From: Rhodobacteraceae bacterium LNNU 3342
GTDB taxonomy: Bacteria; Pseudomonadota; Alphaproteobacteria; Rhodobacterales; Rhodobacteraceae
Length of the DNA: 64,000 nucleotides
Direction of reading: 5' to 3'
NCBI GenBank assembly: GCA_008711135.1
Contig: VUAW01000014.1
Location: 1-64,000 of the forward strand
Position numbers and translations under genes: made by a program. The notes below the pieces were generated by a model. That model did not search any database. It was not told the DNA's origin and saw only the letters and a program-made list of their open reading frames with translations. Position 1 is the stretch's first letter, and every line of letters starts with the position of its first letter. Of the stretch, positions 20,970 to 30,351 are shown in pieces.

Positions 20970-22592
20970 TCAGGCGGGGCGGCTGATCGGGGTGCCCAGG
21001 CGCGGGGCGGGCTGCGGGGCGATCGTCGCCAACAGGCCCATCTTGATCGGGAAGGTCAGGACATACCCGGTTCCGGGGCCCGGGGTGCGGTCGAGGGTCC
21101 CCTCGATCTGGCGCGACAGCGCCTCGATGATCCGCATGCCCGAACTGCGGCCAAGAGAAGAGGGCAGCCCCACCCCATCGTCCGAGATCGTGAGCACGGC
21201 ATTCCCCTCGGCCTCTCGGGTCAGGCGCAGGCGGATGGTGCCGCCGTCGCGGCCGGGGAAGGCGTGCTTGACCGCGTTGGTGATCAGTTCGACGGCGATC
21301 AGGGCCAGCGGTGCGGCGCTGTCGGGGCTCAGCAGCACGCCGTCCTGAAGGTCCAGATCCACGCTGATGTTGCGTTCCGGCGGGATGACCGCGGAACTCG
21401 CGCAGATCTGCCGAAGAAACTGGGCAAAGTCGATGTGGAAGGCGTCTGTCGCCTTGTAAAGCAGGTCATGCACCTCGGCGATGGCATGGACGCGGGCCCG
21501 CAGCGCCACGCCATCCACGGCGCCCTGGCGGCGGAGTTGCATGCCGATCAACCCTTCGATCAGGGCGAGGTTGTTCTTTACCCGGTGGTTCAGTTCCTGC
21601 ATCAGCTGCACGCGCTGTTCGGCCAGGCGTTCTGCTTCGTCCAACCGTTTCTGATGCGCGATGGCCTTGGCCCGGTTGCGGATGCCACGCCGGGTAAGAA
21701 CCGCGAGCAGCACGGACAAGGCCGCCGTCGCCCCCATGAGCGCCCAGACCGGCAGCGCCGCCGTCAGCCAGCGTGTGCGGATCAGATCCAGCGGAACGCC
21801 AAAGCTTGCAAAGATGGGAAGGTTGCCGATGCGGCTGATGACATAATGGCGTTCGATCCCGTCCGACTGGGCGACAGTTCGATACGTTGCCTCGTCCCGC
21901 TCGCGCATGTTCTGCACGGCGGGGGAGTCGCCATCGAGGAGCATCGGCTCGAACGGAACGTTGCGCATCAGGAGCTTGCCGTCGTCGCGCATCAGCGCGG
22001 CGCTGAACGCGGGCAGCGAGGCAATCGAGGCGAGGAAATCCGATACCGCGGCCACCGCCACGGCCGAGGCAATCACACCGCGGAAGCCGTCCATCTCGAA
22101 GGGGCTGGCGACGATGATTGCGTCTTCCCGGGTGCGGGACATGATGAAGCGGTCGATGTAGATGGTTTCACCTTCCCGGATCGCCTTCAGGTAGTCCCGC
22201 TGCCCGATCATGTGGTTGGCGGGGAAGTACCTGCTGGTGGCCAGAACGCGGCCTTCCAGGTCAAGGACGGTGAGGCCGAGCGTGAAATTCTGCGACGCCT
22301 CCAGTGCGCCGAGGAAGAGGTGGAAGTCTTCCTCCTGCAGATATTGCGGGTCGCGGCCCTGGACATGGGCCTGCGCGGCATCGTGCAGGATGGTCTGGGT
22401 TTGTACCACCCGCTGGGTGTATTGGCGGATCAGGGCGACGTTTTCACCGGCCGTTTCCAACGCGCGGCTTGTCTGTTCGTCATAGGACCAGATGCCCCAG
22501 AAGACAGCCCCTACAAGGGGCAGGACAAGGCTGCCCAGCCAGAGTGCCGAAAGCGCACCGGGTTCCTTTGCATCACTCCGGCTGCCGAACAT
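20970..22592 (-). CDS. Membrane-bound sensor histidine kinase, HisKA_2/HWE type
   Basis: A 540-residue kinase. TM1 (about 15-35) and TM2 (about 270-290) flank a roughly 230-residue periplasmic sensor region of Cache/PAS type. Next come the phospho-acceptor helix ELNHRVKNNLALIEGLI and a HATPase domain with ELITNAVKHAF and ISDDGVGLP. This kinase class in alphaproteobacteria often feeds single-domain regulators or the PhyR general stress response. No response regulator lies nearby, so it is an orphan kinase. The ATG at 22592 follows a GGGG stretch; a TTG lies 3 nt upstream. Confidence 0.92.
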   Translation of the reverse strand: MFGSRSDAKEPGALSALWLGSLVLPLVGAVFWGIWSYDEQTSRALETAGENVALIRQYTQRVVQTQTILHDAAQAHVQGRDPQYLQEEDFHLFLGALEASQNFTLGLTVLDLEGRVLATSRYFPANHMIGQRDYLKAIREGETIYIDRFIMSRTREDAIIVASPFEMDGFRGVIASAVAVAAVSDFLASIASLPAFSAALMRDDGKLLMRNVPFEPMLLDGDSPAVQNMRERDEATYRTVAQSDGIERHYVISRIGNLPIFASFGVPLDLIRTRWLTAALPVWALMGATAALSVLLAVLTRRGIRNRAKAIAHQKRLDEAERLAEQRVQLMQELNHRVKNNLALIEGLIGMQLRRQGAVDGVALRARVHAIAEVHDLLYKATDAFHIDFAQFLRQICASSAVIPPERNISVDLDLQDGVLLSPDSAAPLALIAVELITNAVKHAFPGRDGGTIRLRLTREAEGNAVLTISDDGVGLPSSLGRSSGMRIIEALSRQIEGTLDRTPGPGTGYVLTFPIKMGLLATIAPQPAPRLGTPISRPA

Positions 22593-23043
22593 CAAGATCC
22601 CCGCCCAGTCTGCGGGATGTCAGGTGCCCGCCACGGCGGCAAGTTATGGCGAAACCGCCCCCTTGTGAAGCGCTCTCGCAACCACAGGTGGTTCAAGGGC
22701 CTTGAAAGCCAGACGGCCGAGATGGCTGCCTTGCAGCAGCGTTACCCCAAGATCCGTGGGAACCGCGGCTTCATCCGCAGCCGATCCCCCTCGGCGGCGA
22801 TAGTGATGCAGGGGATACAGAGCATCCCCCCAAGTGCGACATTATCGTGCGGCCTACGTCTCCGTCGATGCTGCGGATCAGGTACATGTCCAGCTTGACG
22901 ATATCAGGCCGGGCCAGCAGCGCATTTCTAGAATGGTCCGCGCCGAAATTCCAACGGCAGCCTTGGCAGGCGATGTTCAGGGGATTCCTTGTGCGGTTTG
23001 AGACGGTATTGCCGCACAAGTGTTGCCACGTAATGAACCGGGA
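22593..23043. other. Intergenic region with a decayed gene fragment
   Basis: About 450 nt between the kinase start and the molybdenum hydroxylase stop. Apart from the EAL-domain relic at 22840-22944 I see no gene. The kinase promoter should lie at 22593-22800, but no confident -35/-10 pair is visible. Confidence 0.4.
22840..22944 (-). pseudogene. EAL-domain (cyclic-di-GMP phosphodiesterase) relic
   Basis: About 35 codons reading FGADHSRNALLARPDIVKLD, continuing with the family's MxLIRxID pattern. This matches the conserved stretch of EAL phosphodiesterases around the DFGxGxS and xPDIxKLD motifs. The frame runs into unrelated sequence on both sides. Only a core piece remains, so it is a deletion relic of a c-di-GMP enzyme. 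Confidence 0.55.
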
Positions 23044-25233
23044 TCAGCTCTCGATCTGCATCAGGCCGGCCAGCACCTTGTCGGGCGTTGCGGGCAGGTC
23101 TCGGATGCGGACCCCGCAGGCCGCGTGGATCGCGTTGATGACCGAGGCGCCCGCGCCGCAGATCGACAGCTCGCCGATGCCCTTGGACTGGATGGGGTTG
23201 GCCCAGTCGTCGCGTTCGGGCAGCAGGTACACCTCCAGGTCCGGGACGTCGCGGTTCACGGGGATGTGGAATTCGGCAAGGTCCCGGTTCACCGCATGGC
23301 CGTCGCGGGGGTCGTGGATCAGTTCTTCGGTCAGGGCCATGCCGATGCCCCAGATCAGCCCGCCGTGGCACTGGGACGTGGCCGTCTTTACGTTCAGAAC
23401 CCGGCCGCAGGCATAGGTGCCCAGCATCCGCCGCACCCGGGTTTCGCCGGTGACATCGTTCACCGCGACCTCGGCGAAATGGGCGCCATAGGTGGCGTTG
23501 CGGGCGATCTTGCCGGAATCGCCGGGTTCCACATGCCCCTCGGTCGTGATGGGGGCGTCGAGGATCTGCGACAGGGGGATGGTGCGGTTGGCGTGGATCG
23601 CGTGCCCGTCCTTGAGCGTCAGGTCCTCTTCGGCGATCCCAAGCCGCGCCGCGATCTGACTGCGAATTTCAAGGCAGGCGAGGTAGACCGAGCTGCCCGA
23701 AGACGCCGCCCCGAACGACCCGCCCGACCCCGATGCGGGCGGCAGGTCGGTATCGCCCAGAACGGTTTCCACCTGCGCGACCGGCAGGCCCAGCATTTCC
23801 GCCGCGATCTGGGTCAGGATCGCATAGGTCCCGGTGCCGATGTCGGTCATGTCGGTTTCCACCTTGGCCCGGCCTTCAGGGGTCAGGGTCACGCGGGCCT
23901 CGGATTCCGTCAGCATGTTGACGCGGACGGCGGCGGACATGCCGGTGCCGATCCACCATTCGCCTTCGCGGCGGCTGCGGGGTGGTTGGTGGCGCCAGCC
24001 AAAGCGCTGGGCGCCCTCGGTCAAGGCCTGGGCCAGCATGTTCGATGAAAACGGCTTGCCGTCCAGTGGATCGTGGTCGGGGATGTTGCGCAGGCGGAAT
24101 TCGACGGGATCGAGGTTCAGGCGATGGGCCATTTCATCCATCGCCACCTCGAACATGGTGACGCCCACGGCCTCTCCCGGGGCGCGGACGGACCCGCAGG
24201 CGATCAGGTTCAGCCGGGCGACTTCATGCACCACCTTCCGGTTCGGCGCGGCATAGTTGAAGTCGGTCCCCTGTTGCACGGGTTCGGAAAAGGTTTCGCC
24301 CGGCAGGTTGCTGACAAGGGCGTCGTGGCCGATGCCCAGCAGGTGGCCATCGACATCGGCGGCAAGGCGGATGCGCTGCTGGGTCTGGGACCGGCGGGTG
24401 GTCATTTCGAACACCTGCCGCCGGTGCATCACCACCGACACGGGCCGTCCCAGCATCCGGGCAGCCAGCGCCGCGCCCACTGCCTCGGCCGAAATACCCA
24501 GCTTCGATCCGAAACCGCCGCCAACATAGGGCGCCAGCACCCGCACGGCCGAGGGGTCGATGCCCAGCGCCTCGGCCAGTTGTTTGCGGTTGAACTTGAG
24601 CATCTGGTACGCGCCGTGCAGGGTCAGCCGTTCGCCATCCCATTCGGCGATGGACGCGTGCGGTTCCATCGGCGCGCTGGACAGGGTGGGGGTGTGGTAG
24701 GTTTCGTCCAGCGTCGCGGCGGCCTCGGCCATGGCGGCCTCCAGGTCGCCAAGGTCGCGCTGCTTCTTTTCAGGGAATTCGGTAGGGGCGGCGTGGGGGT
24801 TGATGACGGGGATCGACGGCATGATCCCCACCTCCAGTGTCCAGGCGGCATGGGTGGCCTGTTCCAGCGTTTCCGCCACCACCAGCGCCACGGGCTGGCC
24901 CACGTATTGTGCCTTGCCTTCGTTGCCGGGCGGGGACTTGGCAATAGCGCCCTGGGCAGAGTTGCGGGGCAGCCCTTCGGTCAGCACGGCCAGAACGCCC
25001 GCCATGCCGCGCACCCGTTCAGTGTCGAAACCGTTCAGCGTACCCACCCGGGGCGCGCGGACCAGCACGCCATGCACCATGCGGTCTAGGCGCACCTCGG
25101 CGGCATAGGTGGCGCGGCCGGTGACCTTCAGCGGCCCGTCCGGCCGGTCAAGGGGCTGGCCCAGCACGCCCTGCGCCATCCCGTCCAGCCGGCGGTCGGT
25201 CTGCGGTCCGTCGATCTTGGCGTGGCGTTTCAT
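23044..25233 (-). CDS. Molybdopterin-binding subunit of a PaoABC-type aldehyde oxidoreductase
   Basis: The 729-residue catalytic subunit of a xanthine-oxidase-family hydroxylase. It begins with the [20 protein letters not shown] fold typical of the family, has [11 protein letters not shown] (Moco-binding), [25 protein letters not shown], and near the C-terminus [12 protein letters not shown] with the presumed catalytic Glu. The gene order on this strand is 2Fe-2S, FAD, Moco, as in paoABC, with 4-nt overlaps. No paoD/xdhC-type cofactor-insertion gene follows. The aromatic-aldehyde substrate is a family-based guess. Confidence 0.88.
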   Translation of the reverse strand: MKRHAKIDGPQTDRRLDGMAQGVLGQPLDRPDGPLKVTGRATYAAEVRLDRMVHGVLVRAPRVGTLNGFDTERVRGMAGVLAVLTEGLPRNSAQGAIAKSPPGNEGKAQYVGQPVALVVAETLEQATHAAWTLEVGIMPSIPVINPHAAPTEFPEKKQRDLGDLEAAMAEAAATLDETYHTPTLSSAPMEPHASIAEWDGERLTLHGAYQMLKFNRKQLAEALGIDPSAVRVLAPYVGGGFGSKLGISAEAVGAALAARMLGRPVSVVMHRRQVFEMTTRRSQTQQRIRLAADVDGHLLGIGHDALVSNLPGETFSEPVQQGTDFNYAAPNRKVVHEVARLNLIACGSVRAPGEAVGVTMFEVAMDEMAHRLNLDPVEFRLRNIPDHDPLDGKPFSSNMLAQALTEGAQRFGWRHQPPRSRREGEWWIGTGMSAAVRVNMLTESEARVTLTPEGRAKVETDMTDIGTGTYAILTQIAAEMLGLPVAQVETVLGDTDLPPASGSGGSFGAASSGSSVYLACLEIRSQIAARLGIAEEDLTLKDGHAIHANRTIPLSQILDAPITTEGHVEPGDSGKIARNATYGAHFAEVAVNDVTGETRVRRMLGTYACGRVLNVKTATSQCHGGLIWGIGMALTEELIHDPRDGHAVNRDLAEFHIPVNRDVPDLEVYLLPERDDWANPIQSKGIGELSICGAGASVINAIHAACGVRIRDLPATPDKVLAGLMQIES

Positions 25234-26213
25234 GCGGTCACCTCTGTCGCTTCGGCCAGAACGGCGGCGAGCGTGCGTTGCAGAAGGGGGATCTTGAAGT
25301 CATTCGCGCCAAAGCCGCGGGCCTGCGCGGTCAGGCGGCTGGCGGCCTCGGCGAACAGCGCGGGCGAGGGGGGCTGATGCTGCAGGAAGCCTTCGACGGC
25401 GCCATCGCGCCAAGGCATATGCGCCACGCCGCCAAAAGCCAGCGCCACATGGGCGATCAGCCCATCTTCCACCCGCACCGCCGCCGCGACCGACACCAGC
25501 GCAAAGGCATAGGACGCCCGGTCGCGGACCTTGCGGTAGATCTGCCGGCCACCCACGGGCGCGGGCAGGATGACGGCGGTGATCAGCTCGCCGGGTTCAA
25601 GGATGTTTTCCACATGCGGCGTGTCACCGGGCAGGCAGTAGAAATCGGCCAGCGCCACGCGGCGGCGGCTGCCATTGGGGGAAAGGAGTTCGAGTTCGGC
25701 ATCCAGCGCCCGCAGCGCCACGGCCATGTCACTGGGATGGGTGGCGATGCAGTGTTCGCTGGTGCCAAGGATGGCGTGGTTGCGGTTCACGCCGTGGATC
25801 GCCGAGCAGCCATCGCCGAGGGTGCGCTTGTTGCAGGGCGTGTCACGGTCATGGAAGTAGTAGCAGCGGGTACGTTGCAGCAGGTTGCCGCCCGTGGTCG
25901 CCTTGTTACGCAACTGCCCAGTGGCCCCGGCCAGAAGCGCGCGGGACAAAAGCGGGTAGTCCCGGCGCACGCGCGGGTCGGCGGCAAGGTCGCTGTTGGG
26001 GACGAGCGCGCCGATGCGCAGGCCGTCGCCGTCAGCCTCGATCCCGCCAAGGTCGAGCCGGGTGATATCGACCAGCCGGGCGGGGGCCAGAACCTCGAGC
26101 TTCATGAGGTCGAGGAGGTTGGTGCCGCCGGCGATGAACATGGTTTCCGGGGCGGCGGCGGCCTGAACGGCGGCATCGGGGCTTTCGGCGCGAAGGTAGT
26201 CGAACGGCCTCAT
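25230..26213 (-). CDS. FAD/4Fe-4S subunit of a PaoABC-type aldehyde oxidoreductase
   Basis: A 327-residue FAD-binding medium subunit: [16 protein letters not shown] for FAD binding and [17 protein letters not shown] four-cysteine insert follows (RCYYFH, PCNKR, GCSAIHG, HCIATHP). That insert holds an extra 4Fe-4S cluster in PaoB and in 4-hydroxybenzoyl-CoA reductase, and it is absent from ordinary xanthine dehydrogenases. This places the enzyme in the PaoB-like clade. The gene overlaps both neighbours by 4 nt. Confidence 0.9.
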   Translation of the reverse strand: MRPFDYLRAESPDAAVQAAAAPETMFIAGGTNLLDLMKLEVLAPARLVDITRLDLGGIEADGDGLRIGALVPNSDLAADPRVRRDYPLLSRALLAGATGQLRNKATTGGNLLQRTRCYYFHDRDTPCNKRTLGDGCSAIHGVNRNHAILGTSEHCIATHPSDMAVALRALDAELELLSPNGSRRRVALADFYCLPGDTPHVENILEPGELITAVILPAPVGGRQIYRKVRDRASYAFALVSVAAAVRVEDGLIAHVALAFGGVAHMPWRDGAVEGFLQHQPPSPALFAEAASRLTAQARGFGANDFKIPLLQRTLAAVLAEATEVTA

Positions 26214-26713
26214 GCCTGTTCCCCCAGGCTTTGGCGGATCGCATTGACGATGCCGGGATAGCAGGAACAGCGGCAGAGGTTGCCGCTCATCCGTTCGGCG
26301 ATTTCGTCACGGGTAAGTTCGGGGTCGGCAGTGAGGTCATCGGTCACGTGGCTGGGCCAGCCCTGGCGCAGTTCCTCGGCCATGCCCACGGCGGAACAGA
26401 TCTGGCCGGGGGTGCAATAGCCGCACTGAAAGCCGTCGTGTTCGATGAAGGCCTGTTGCAGCGGGGTCAACCCGTCGGCGCCGATGCCCTCGATCGTGGT
26501 GATGTCATCACCGTCATGCATGCAGGCCAGCGTCAGGCAGGCGTTGATCCGGCGTCCGTTCAGCAGGACCGTACAGGCACCGCACTGGCCGTGGTCGCAG
26601 CCCTTTTTCGTACCGGTGAGGTGAAGGTGGTGACGCAGCGCGTCCAGCAGGCTGACCCGTGGGTCAAGGTCGAGGTCATGGCTTTCGCCATTGACGCGTA
26701 GCGTGATGTTCAT
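26210..26713 (-). CDS. 2Fe-2S subunit of a PaoABC-type aldehyde oxidoreductase
   Basis: A 167-residue protein with two 2Fe-2S domains: plant-type [16 protein letters not shown] and the helical [10 protein letters not shown] with [13 protein letters not shown]. coli PaoA carries a Tat signal and is periplasmic. This protein starts directly with [10 protein letters not shown] and has no Tat or Sec signal, so the complex is probably cytoplasmic. It is the first gene of the three-gene operon. Confidence 0.92.
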   Translation of the reverse strand: MNITLRVNGESHDLDLDPRVSLLDALRHHLHLTGTKKGCDHGQCGACTVLLNGRRINACLTLACMHDGDDITTIEGIGADGLTPLQQAFIEHDGFQCGYCTPGQICSAVGMAEELRQGWPSHVTDDLTADPELTRDEIAERMSGNLCRCSCYPGIVNAIRQSLGEQA

Positions 26714-26774
26714 GGTGGCCCCGTCCGCTTCCGTTCACTGGAACGGAACGGCCCGCGCGCCGTGTTGTTCCAGC

Positions 26775-26876
26775 TTAACGCTGGTGTCGGACCACATAAA
26801 GCAGCAGCCCGCCGATCATCAGCCCGGCGACCGGGGTAATGAGGATCAGGGCAACTTCCGCGATCGTATCCGTCAT
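26775..26876 (-). CDS. 33-residue single-span membrane mini-protein, unknown
   Basis: The reading frame encodes MTDTIAEVALILITP followed by a hydrophobic span ending LLLYVVRHQR. This is one transmembrane helix with acidic residues at the N-terminus and basic residues at the C-terminus. The ATG overlaps the stop of the preceding small gene (ATGA, 26873-26876), which strongly suggests real, coupled translation. It lies in the 160-nt gap before the aldehyde oxidoreductase genes. I do not recognise it; it could be a partner peptide of the upstream membrane protein. Confidence 0.55.
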   Translation of the reverse strand: MTDTIAEVALILITPVAGLMIGGLLLYVVRHQR

Positions 26877-27094
26877 GGTTCCAGTCTCCCAAGGATCAAT
26901 CTTGCTATCCAATGTAGGGCAAGGGCGGTCACAAAGCAAATGATGGCGGCGATCGCCACGGCAAGCGACGGTGCGCCCTGCTGGCTGAAGCCCGAAAACA
27001 CCGGCGCGAGACCACCCACGGCAAAGACGGCGACCCCGATCCCGTTGAGGAAGGTCGCCGTCAGCTTGATCTGTTCGTTCCTGATGAGGGACAA
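26873..27094 (-). CDS. Small two-span membrane protein, unknown
   Basis: A 73-residue protein with two hydrophobic helices (about 13-33 and 43-67) joined by a short GFSQQGAPS loop. The N-terminus is charged (LIRNEQIK) and the end is basic (RLILGRLEP). The start is TTG at 27094, supported by GGGAGGAA 5-6 nt upstream. It follows the ABC-F gene by 13 nt and overlaps the 33-residue gene by 4 nt, so the three are likely co-transcribed. Function unknown. Confidence 0.65.
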   Translation of the reverse strand: MSLIRNEQIKLTATFLNGIGVAVFAVGGLAPVFSGFSQQGAPSLAVAIAAIICFVTALALHWIARLILGRLEP

Positions 27095-27107
27095 GGGTTC
27101 CTCCCGG

Positions 27108-28952
27108 TCAGCCGCCCGCGGATTCGAGCCGTTCCTGTGCCTTGAGCCACAGCGCCTCGGCCCGGTCGAGCCCGTCCATCACCTCGGCATACTTCTTTTG
27201 CCAGGTTTCCATTTCCCCGATCCGTTCGGGTTCATAAAGGGCGGGATCGGCCAGCTTCTTCGCCAGCTTGTCGCGCATGTCGTTGAGCTTGGTCAGACGA
27301 TCCTCGCACTTGCGGACCTCGGACCGCAGGTCGCTGATTTCCTCGCGCGTGGCGCGTTTCTTTTCGGCCTTGGGCTTTTCGGGCTTCGGCTCCTCGCTTT
27401 GCAGCAGCGACTTGCGGTAGGTTTCGAGATCCTCTTCGTAGGGGGCAACGGCGCCGCCCTTGACCAGCCAGAGCCGGTCGGCCACGAGGCTGAGAAGGTG
27501 CATGTCGTGGCTGACAAGGATCACCGCGCCAGAATAGTCGGTGAGGGCGTTCACCAGTGCCTCACGCGACTCGATGTCGAGGTGGTTGGTCGGTTCGTCG
27601 AGGATCAGGAGGTGGGGGGCGTCGAGCGTGGCCAGCAGGAGCGAGAGCCGCGCCTTTTGCCCGCCCGAAAGCCGCCCGACCTCGGTTTCCGCCTGCGCGG
27701 CCATCAGGCCGAAGGAGGCCAGCCGGGCGCGCAGTTTGGGCTGCCCTTCGCCGGGGCGCTGGCGCATGACGTGCTGAAGCGGCGTTTCATCAAGGTGAAG
27801 TTCATCGACCTGGTGCTGGGCGAAATAGCCGATCCGCAGCTTGGATGACCGCGTGGTCTTGCCGCCCATCGGTTCAAGCTTGCCGGCGAGCAGCTTGGAC
27901 AGGGTGGATTTCCCTTCGCCATTCCGGCCCAGAAGGGCGATGCGGTCGTCCTGGTCGATGCGCAGGTTCAGCTTGCGCAGGATGGCCTTGCCGTCATAGC
28001 CCACGGCCACGTCTTCCAGCGCGATGATTGGGGGCGACAGTTCCTCGGGCGCGGGGAAGGTGAAGACGTGTTTCGCGGCCTCTTCGGGCGCCGTGATCGG
28101 CGTCATCTTTTCCAGCATCTTGACGCGGCTTTGCGCCTGCTTGGCCTTGGACGCCTTGGCCTTGAAGCGGTCAACGAAGCTTTGCAGGTGCGCGCGGCGG
28201 GCTTCCTGCTTCTTTGCCTCGGCGGCCAGCACGGCGCGCTGTTCGGCGCGGGTGCGGGCAAAGGTGTCATAGCCGCCCTGGTAGAGCGTGAGCTTCCGTT
28301 CATCGAGGTGCAGGATCGCGCCGACCGCCCGGTTCAGCAGGCCGCGGTCGTGGCTGATGATCAGCACGGTATGCGGGTATTTCGCGAGGTAGCTTTCCAG
28401 CCACAGCGCGCCTTCGAGGTCGAGGTAGTTGGTCGGTTCGTCCAGCAGCAGCAGGTCGGGCTGGGCGAAAAGCACGCCGGCCAGCGCCACGCGCATCCGC
28501 CAGCCGCCGGAATAGTCCGAGCAGGGGCGAAGCTGGTCTTCGGGTTCGAACCCCAGGCCGCGGAGGATGGAACTCGCGCGGCCCTCGGCCGACCAGGCGT
28601 CGATGTCCGAAAGCCGGGCGTGGATTTCGGCGATGCGGGAGGGGTCGGTCGCTGTTTCCGATTCCGCCAGTAGGCTGGCGCGTTCGGTGTCGGCGGCCAG
28701 CACCGTGTCGATCAGCGAGGTGGCGGACGACGGCACCTCTTGCGCGACGCCGCCGATGCGGGCGCGGGCGGGCAGAGATATCTCGCCCCCCTCCAGCGCA
28801 AGCTCGCCGCGGATGATGCGGAAGAGCGTGGTTTTCCCGGCACCGTTCCGGCCGACGAGGCCGACCTTGTGGCCAGTTGGGATCATGGCGCCCGCGCCTT
28901 CGAAAAGGGGGCGGCCTTCGACGGAATAGGTGATGTCGCGAATGGTCAGCAT
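27108..28952 (-). CDS. ABC-F family ATPase (Uup/YheS-like ribosome-associated protein)
   Basis: 614 residues with two ABC ATPase domains and no membrane segments. The first has Walker [10 protein letters not shown], signature YSGGWRMR and Walker [14 protein letters not shown]. The second has [17 protein letters not shown] and [14 protein letters not shown] basic linker sits between them, and a charged coiled-coil tail (about 530-610) ends the protein. ABC-F proteins act on the ribosome (translation rescue or antibiotic protection) or in genome stability. The ATG at 28952 begins [10 protein letters not shown], the normal start; the ORF extends upstream without support. Confidence 0.92.
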   Translation of the reverse strand: MLTIRDITYSVEGRPLFEGAGAMIPTGHKVGLVGRNGAGKTTLFRIIRGELALEGGEISLPARARIGGVAQEVPSSATSLIDTVLAADTERASLLAESETATDPSRIAEIHARLSDIDAWSAEGRASSILRGLGFEPEDQLRPCSDYSGGWRMRVALAGVLFAQPDLLLLDEPTNYLDLEGALWLESYLAKYPHTVLIISHDRGLLNRAVGAILHLDERKLTLYQGGYDTFARTRAEQRAVLAAEAKKQEARRAHLQSFVDRFKAKASKAKQAQSRVKMLEKMTPITAPEEAAKHVFTFPAPEELSPPIIALEDVAVGYDGKAILRKLNLRIDQDDRIALLGRNGEGKSTLSKLLAGKLEPMGGKTTRSSKLRIGYFAQHQVDELHLDETPLQHVMRQRPGEGQPKLRARLASFGLMAAQAETEVGRLSGGQKARLSLLLATLDAPHLLILDEPTNHLDIESREALVNALTDYSGAVILVSHDMHLLSLVADRLWLVKGGAVAPYEEDLETYRKSLLQSEEPKPEKPKAEKKRATREEISDLRSEVRKCEDRLTKLNDMRDKLAKKLADPALYEPERIGEMETWQKKYAEVMDGLDRAEALWLKAQERLESAGG

Positions 28953-29090
28953 GTGCACCCCCTGCACCATCCCCGTGGGCGCGTCAATCGCCTTGCACTG
29001 TGGGGTCCTTTTCAAGGCCGCGGCCCCATGGTAGCAGGACGGCGCATTTCACCCCGGGGCGCGTGGCGCCCCCCGAAGAACGAGGCGACC

Positions 29091-29513
29091 ATGGCCACTG
29101 AACGCACGCTTTCCATCATCAAGCCCGACGCGACCCGTCGCAACCTGACCGGCAAGATCAACGCCAAGTTCGAGGATGCTGGCCTGCGGATCATCGCGCA
29201 GAAGCGTATCCACCTGACCCAGGCACAAGCCGGCAAGTTCTATGAAGTGCACGCCGAGCGTCCCTTCTATGGTGAGCTGTGCGAGTTCATGGCCTCCGAG
29301 CCGGTTGTCGTGCAGGTGCTGGAAGGCGAAGGCGCCGTGGCCAAGAACCGCGAAGTGATGGGCGCAACCAACCCGGCCGAAGCCGCCGAGGGCACCATCC
29401 GCAAGGAATTCGCGCTGTCGATCGGCGAGAACTCGGTCCACGGGTCGGACTCGGCTGAGAACGCCGCGATCGAGATCGCCTACTTCTTCTCCGGTCTCGA
29501 ACTGGTCGGCTAA
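29091..29513 (+). CDS. ndk: Nucleoside diphosphate kinase
   Basis: A 140-residue enzyme balancing NTP pools by a ping-pong phosphohistidine mechanism. The active-site segment [12 protein letters not shown] carries the catalytic His. The N-terminal [13 protein letters not shown] and the [15 protein letters not shown] segments are family hallmarks. The ATG at 29091 gives the expected length. It is divergent from the ABC-F gene and ends in a strong terminator. Confidence 0.98.
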   Translation: MATERTLSIIKPDATRRNLTGKINAKFEDAGLRIIAQKRIHLTQAQAGKFYEVHAERPFYGELCEFMASEPVVVQVLEGEGAVAKNREVMGATNPAEAAEGTIRKEFALSIGENSVHGSDSAENAAIEIAYFFSGLELVG

Positions 29514-29534
29514 GCGATTGCGTCACGCAATTGG

Positions 29535-29564
29535 GCCGCCCCTGGTGACCGGGGCGGCTTTTTC
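29535..29564 (+). terminator. ndk terminator
   Basis: A perfect 8-bp stem GCCGCCCC / GGGGCGGC followed by TTTTTC. It overlaps the 3' end region of the convergent TfoX_C reading frame. Confidence 0.9.
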
Positions 29565-29924
29565 ATGCGCGTGGAGCGGGTTCCAGTACGCCAAGCTCGC
29601 GCAGGGCCGCGTCAAGCCGGCGGCGGGCGACCAGGTCGGGATCGGCCGCGACACGGGCCTTGATTTCGTCGAAGCGCTGACGGAGTGCAGCTTTCTCGGC
29701 CCGCGGCAATCGTTCCAGGGGCGGCCCTGCAACGCCATGACCAGCACGTAATAGCTGATGAAATGCGGGCGCTGACCGTTCTCGATCAGCTTCTGGTAGG
29801 CCGCGTCGGCGCCAAGGGCGCGCAATTGGCCGACATTGGTGATGCCGACGCGGGCAAAGGCATCCTCGGTCGCAGGGCCGAGGTTGCGGAGCGAGGATAT
29901 GGGTTCCGGTGGGGCGTCTGGCAT
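29563..29924 (-). pseudogene. TfoX C-terminal-domain protein, frameshifted
   Basis: The N-terminal frame from 29924 reads ISSLRNLGPATEDAFARVGI through QKLIENGQ to MALQGRPWND, a TfoX_C (helix-hairpin-helix-like) domain. The natural continuation (LPRAEKAALRQRFDEIKARV, ending LGVLEPAPRA) is in another frame and ends at 29563. The switch falls at about 29708-29710, where GATTG would restore one frame if it read GATTTG. So one T appears to be missing. This is either a sequencing error in a short run or a real inactivating deletion. Confidence 0.75.
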
Positions 29925-29982
29925 TGGGCTGATCCTGCTGGTTCGCCCGGATGATGCGGCAGCGTCCCCGGCCCGGCAAGCC

Positions 29983-30075
29983 TCAGATCGCGGCCCAGTC
30001 CCGGAAGGTCACCGGCTTGGGGGCAGGCTCGGGCTTTTGGGGGGCGGGACGGGGAACGCTAGGCTGCTGGTTCAT
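29983..30075 (-). CDS. 30-residue Pro-rich mini-protein, unknown
   Basis: A short frame starting MNQQPSVPRPAPQKPEPAPK and ending TFRDWAAI. It is built of Pro/Lys/Ala repeats with a conserved-looking FRDWA tail. It lies just upstream of the TfoX_C gene on the same strand. The amphipathic C-terminal motif suggests a real peptide rather than chance, but support is limited to its composition and position. Confidence 0.35.
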   Translation of the reverse strand: MNQQPSVPRPAPQKPEPAPKPVTFRDWAAI

Positions 30076-30351
30076 GGTACACTCTGAAGGTTGAACGCGA
30101 TGGTCGCGCGGTTGCTTTGCTGCAGTGTGGGTATTCTGACAAGATGGTTCACGCGGTGGTGCGCATCACGGCTGTGTGAGCGTCCGTGGCCCCATCTGCC
30201 TTTTGCGCCGCGCAGCGGCGCCCGGCCCAACGGGATGAGATGCGCCTGCATCGAAGACGGGCGGGAGCGCCCCGCCCCGGCAGTGGCTTGGGCTTCGCGG
30301 CGGGCTGTGCTTCAGTCGATTGGTTCGAGCGGTTTGGCAGAGGAGAGCGGG

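Noticed and set aside
26710-26892. 60-codon frame covering the small membrane-gene region
   Set aside because: The alternative 33-codon frame has an ATGA overlap and a clean transmembrane helix; this one is a shadow.
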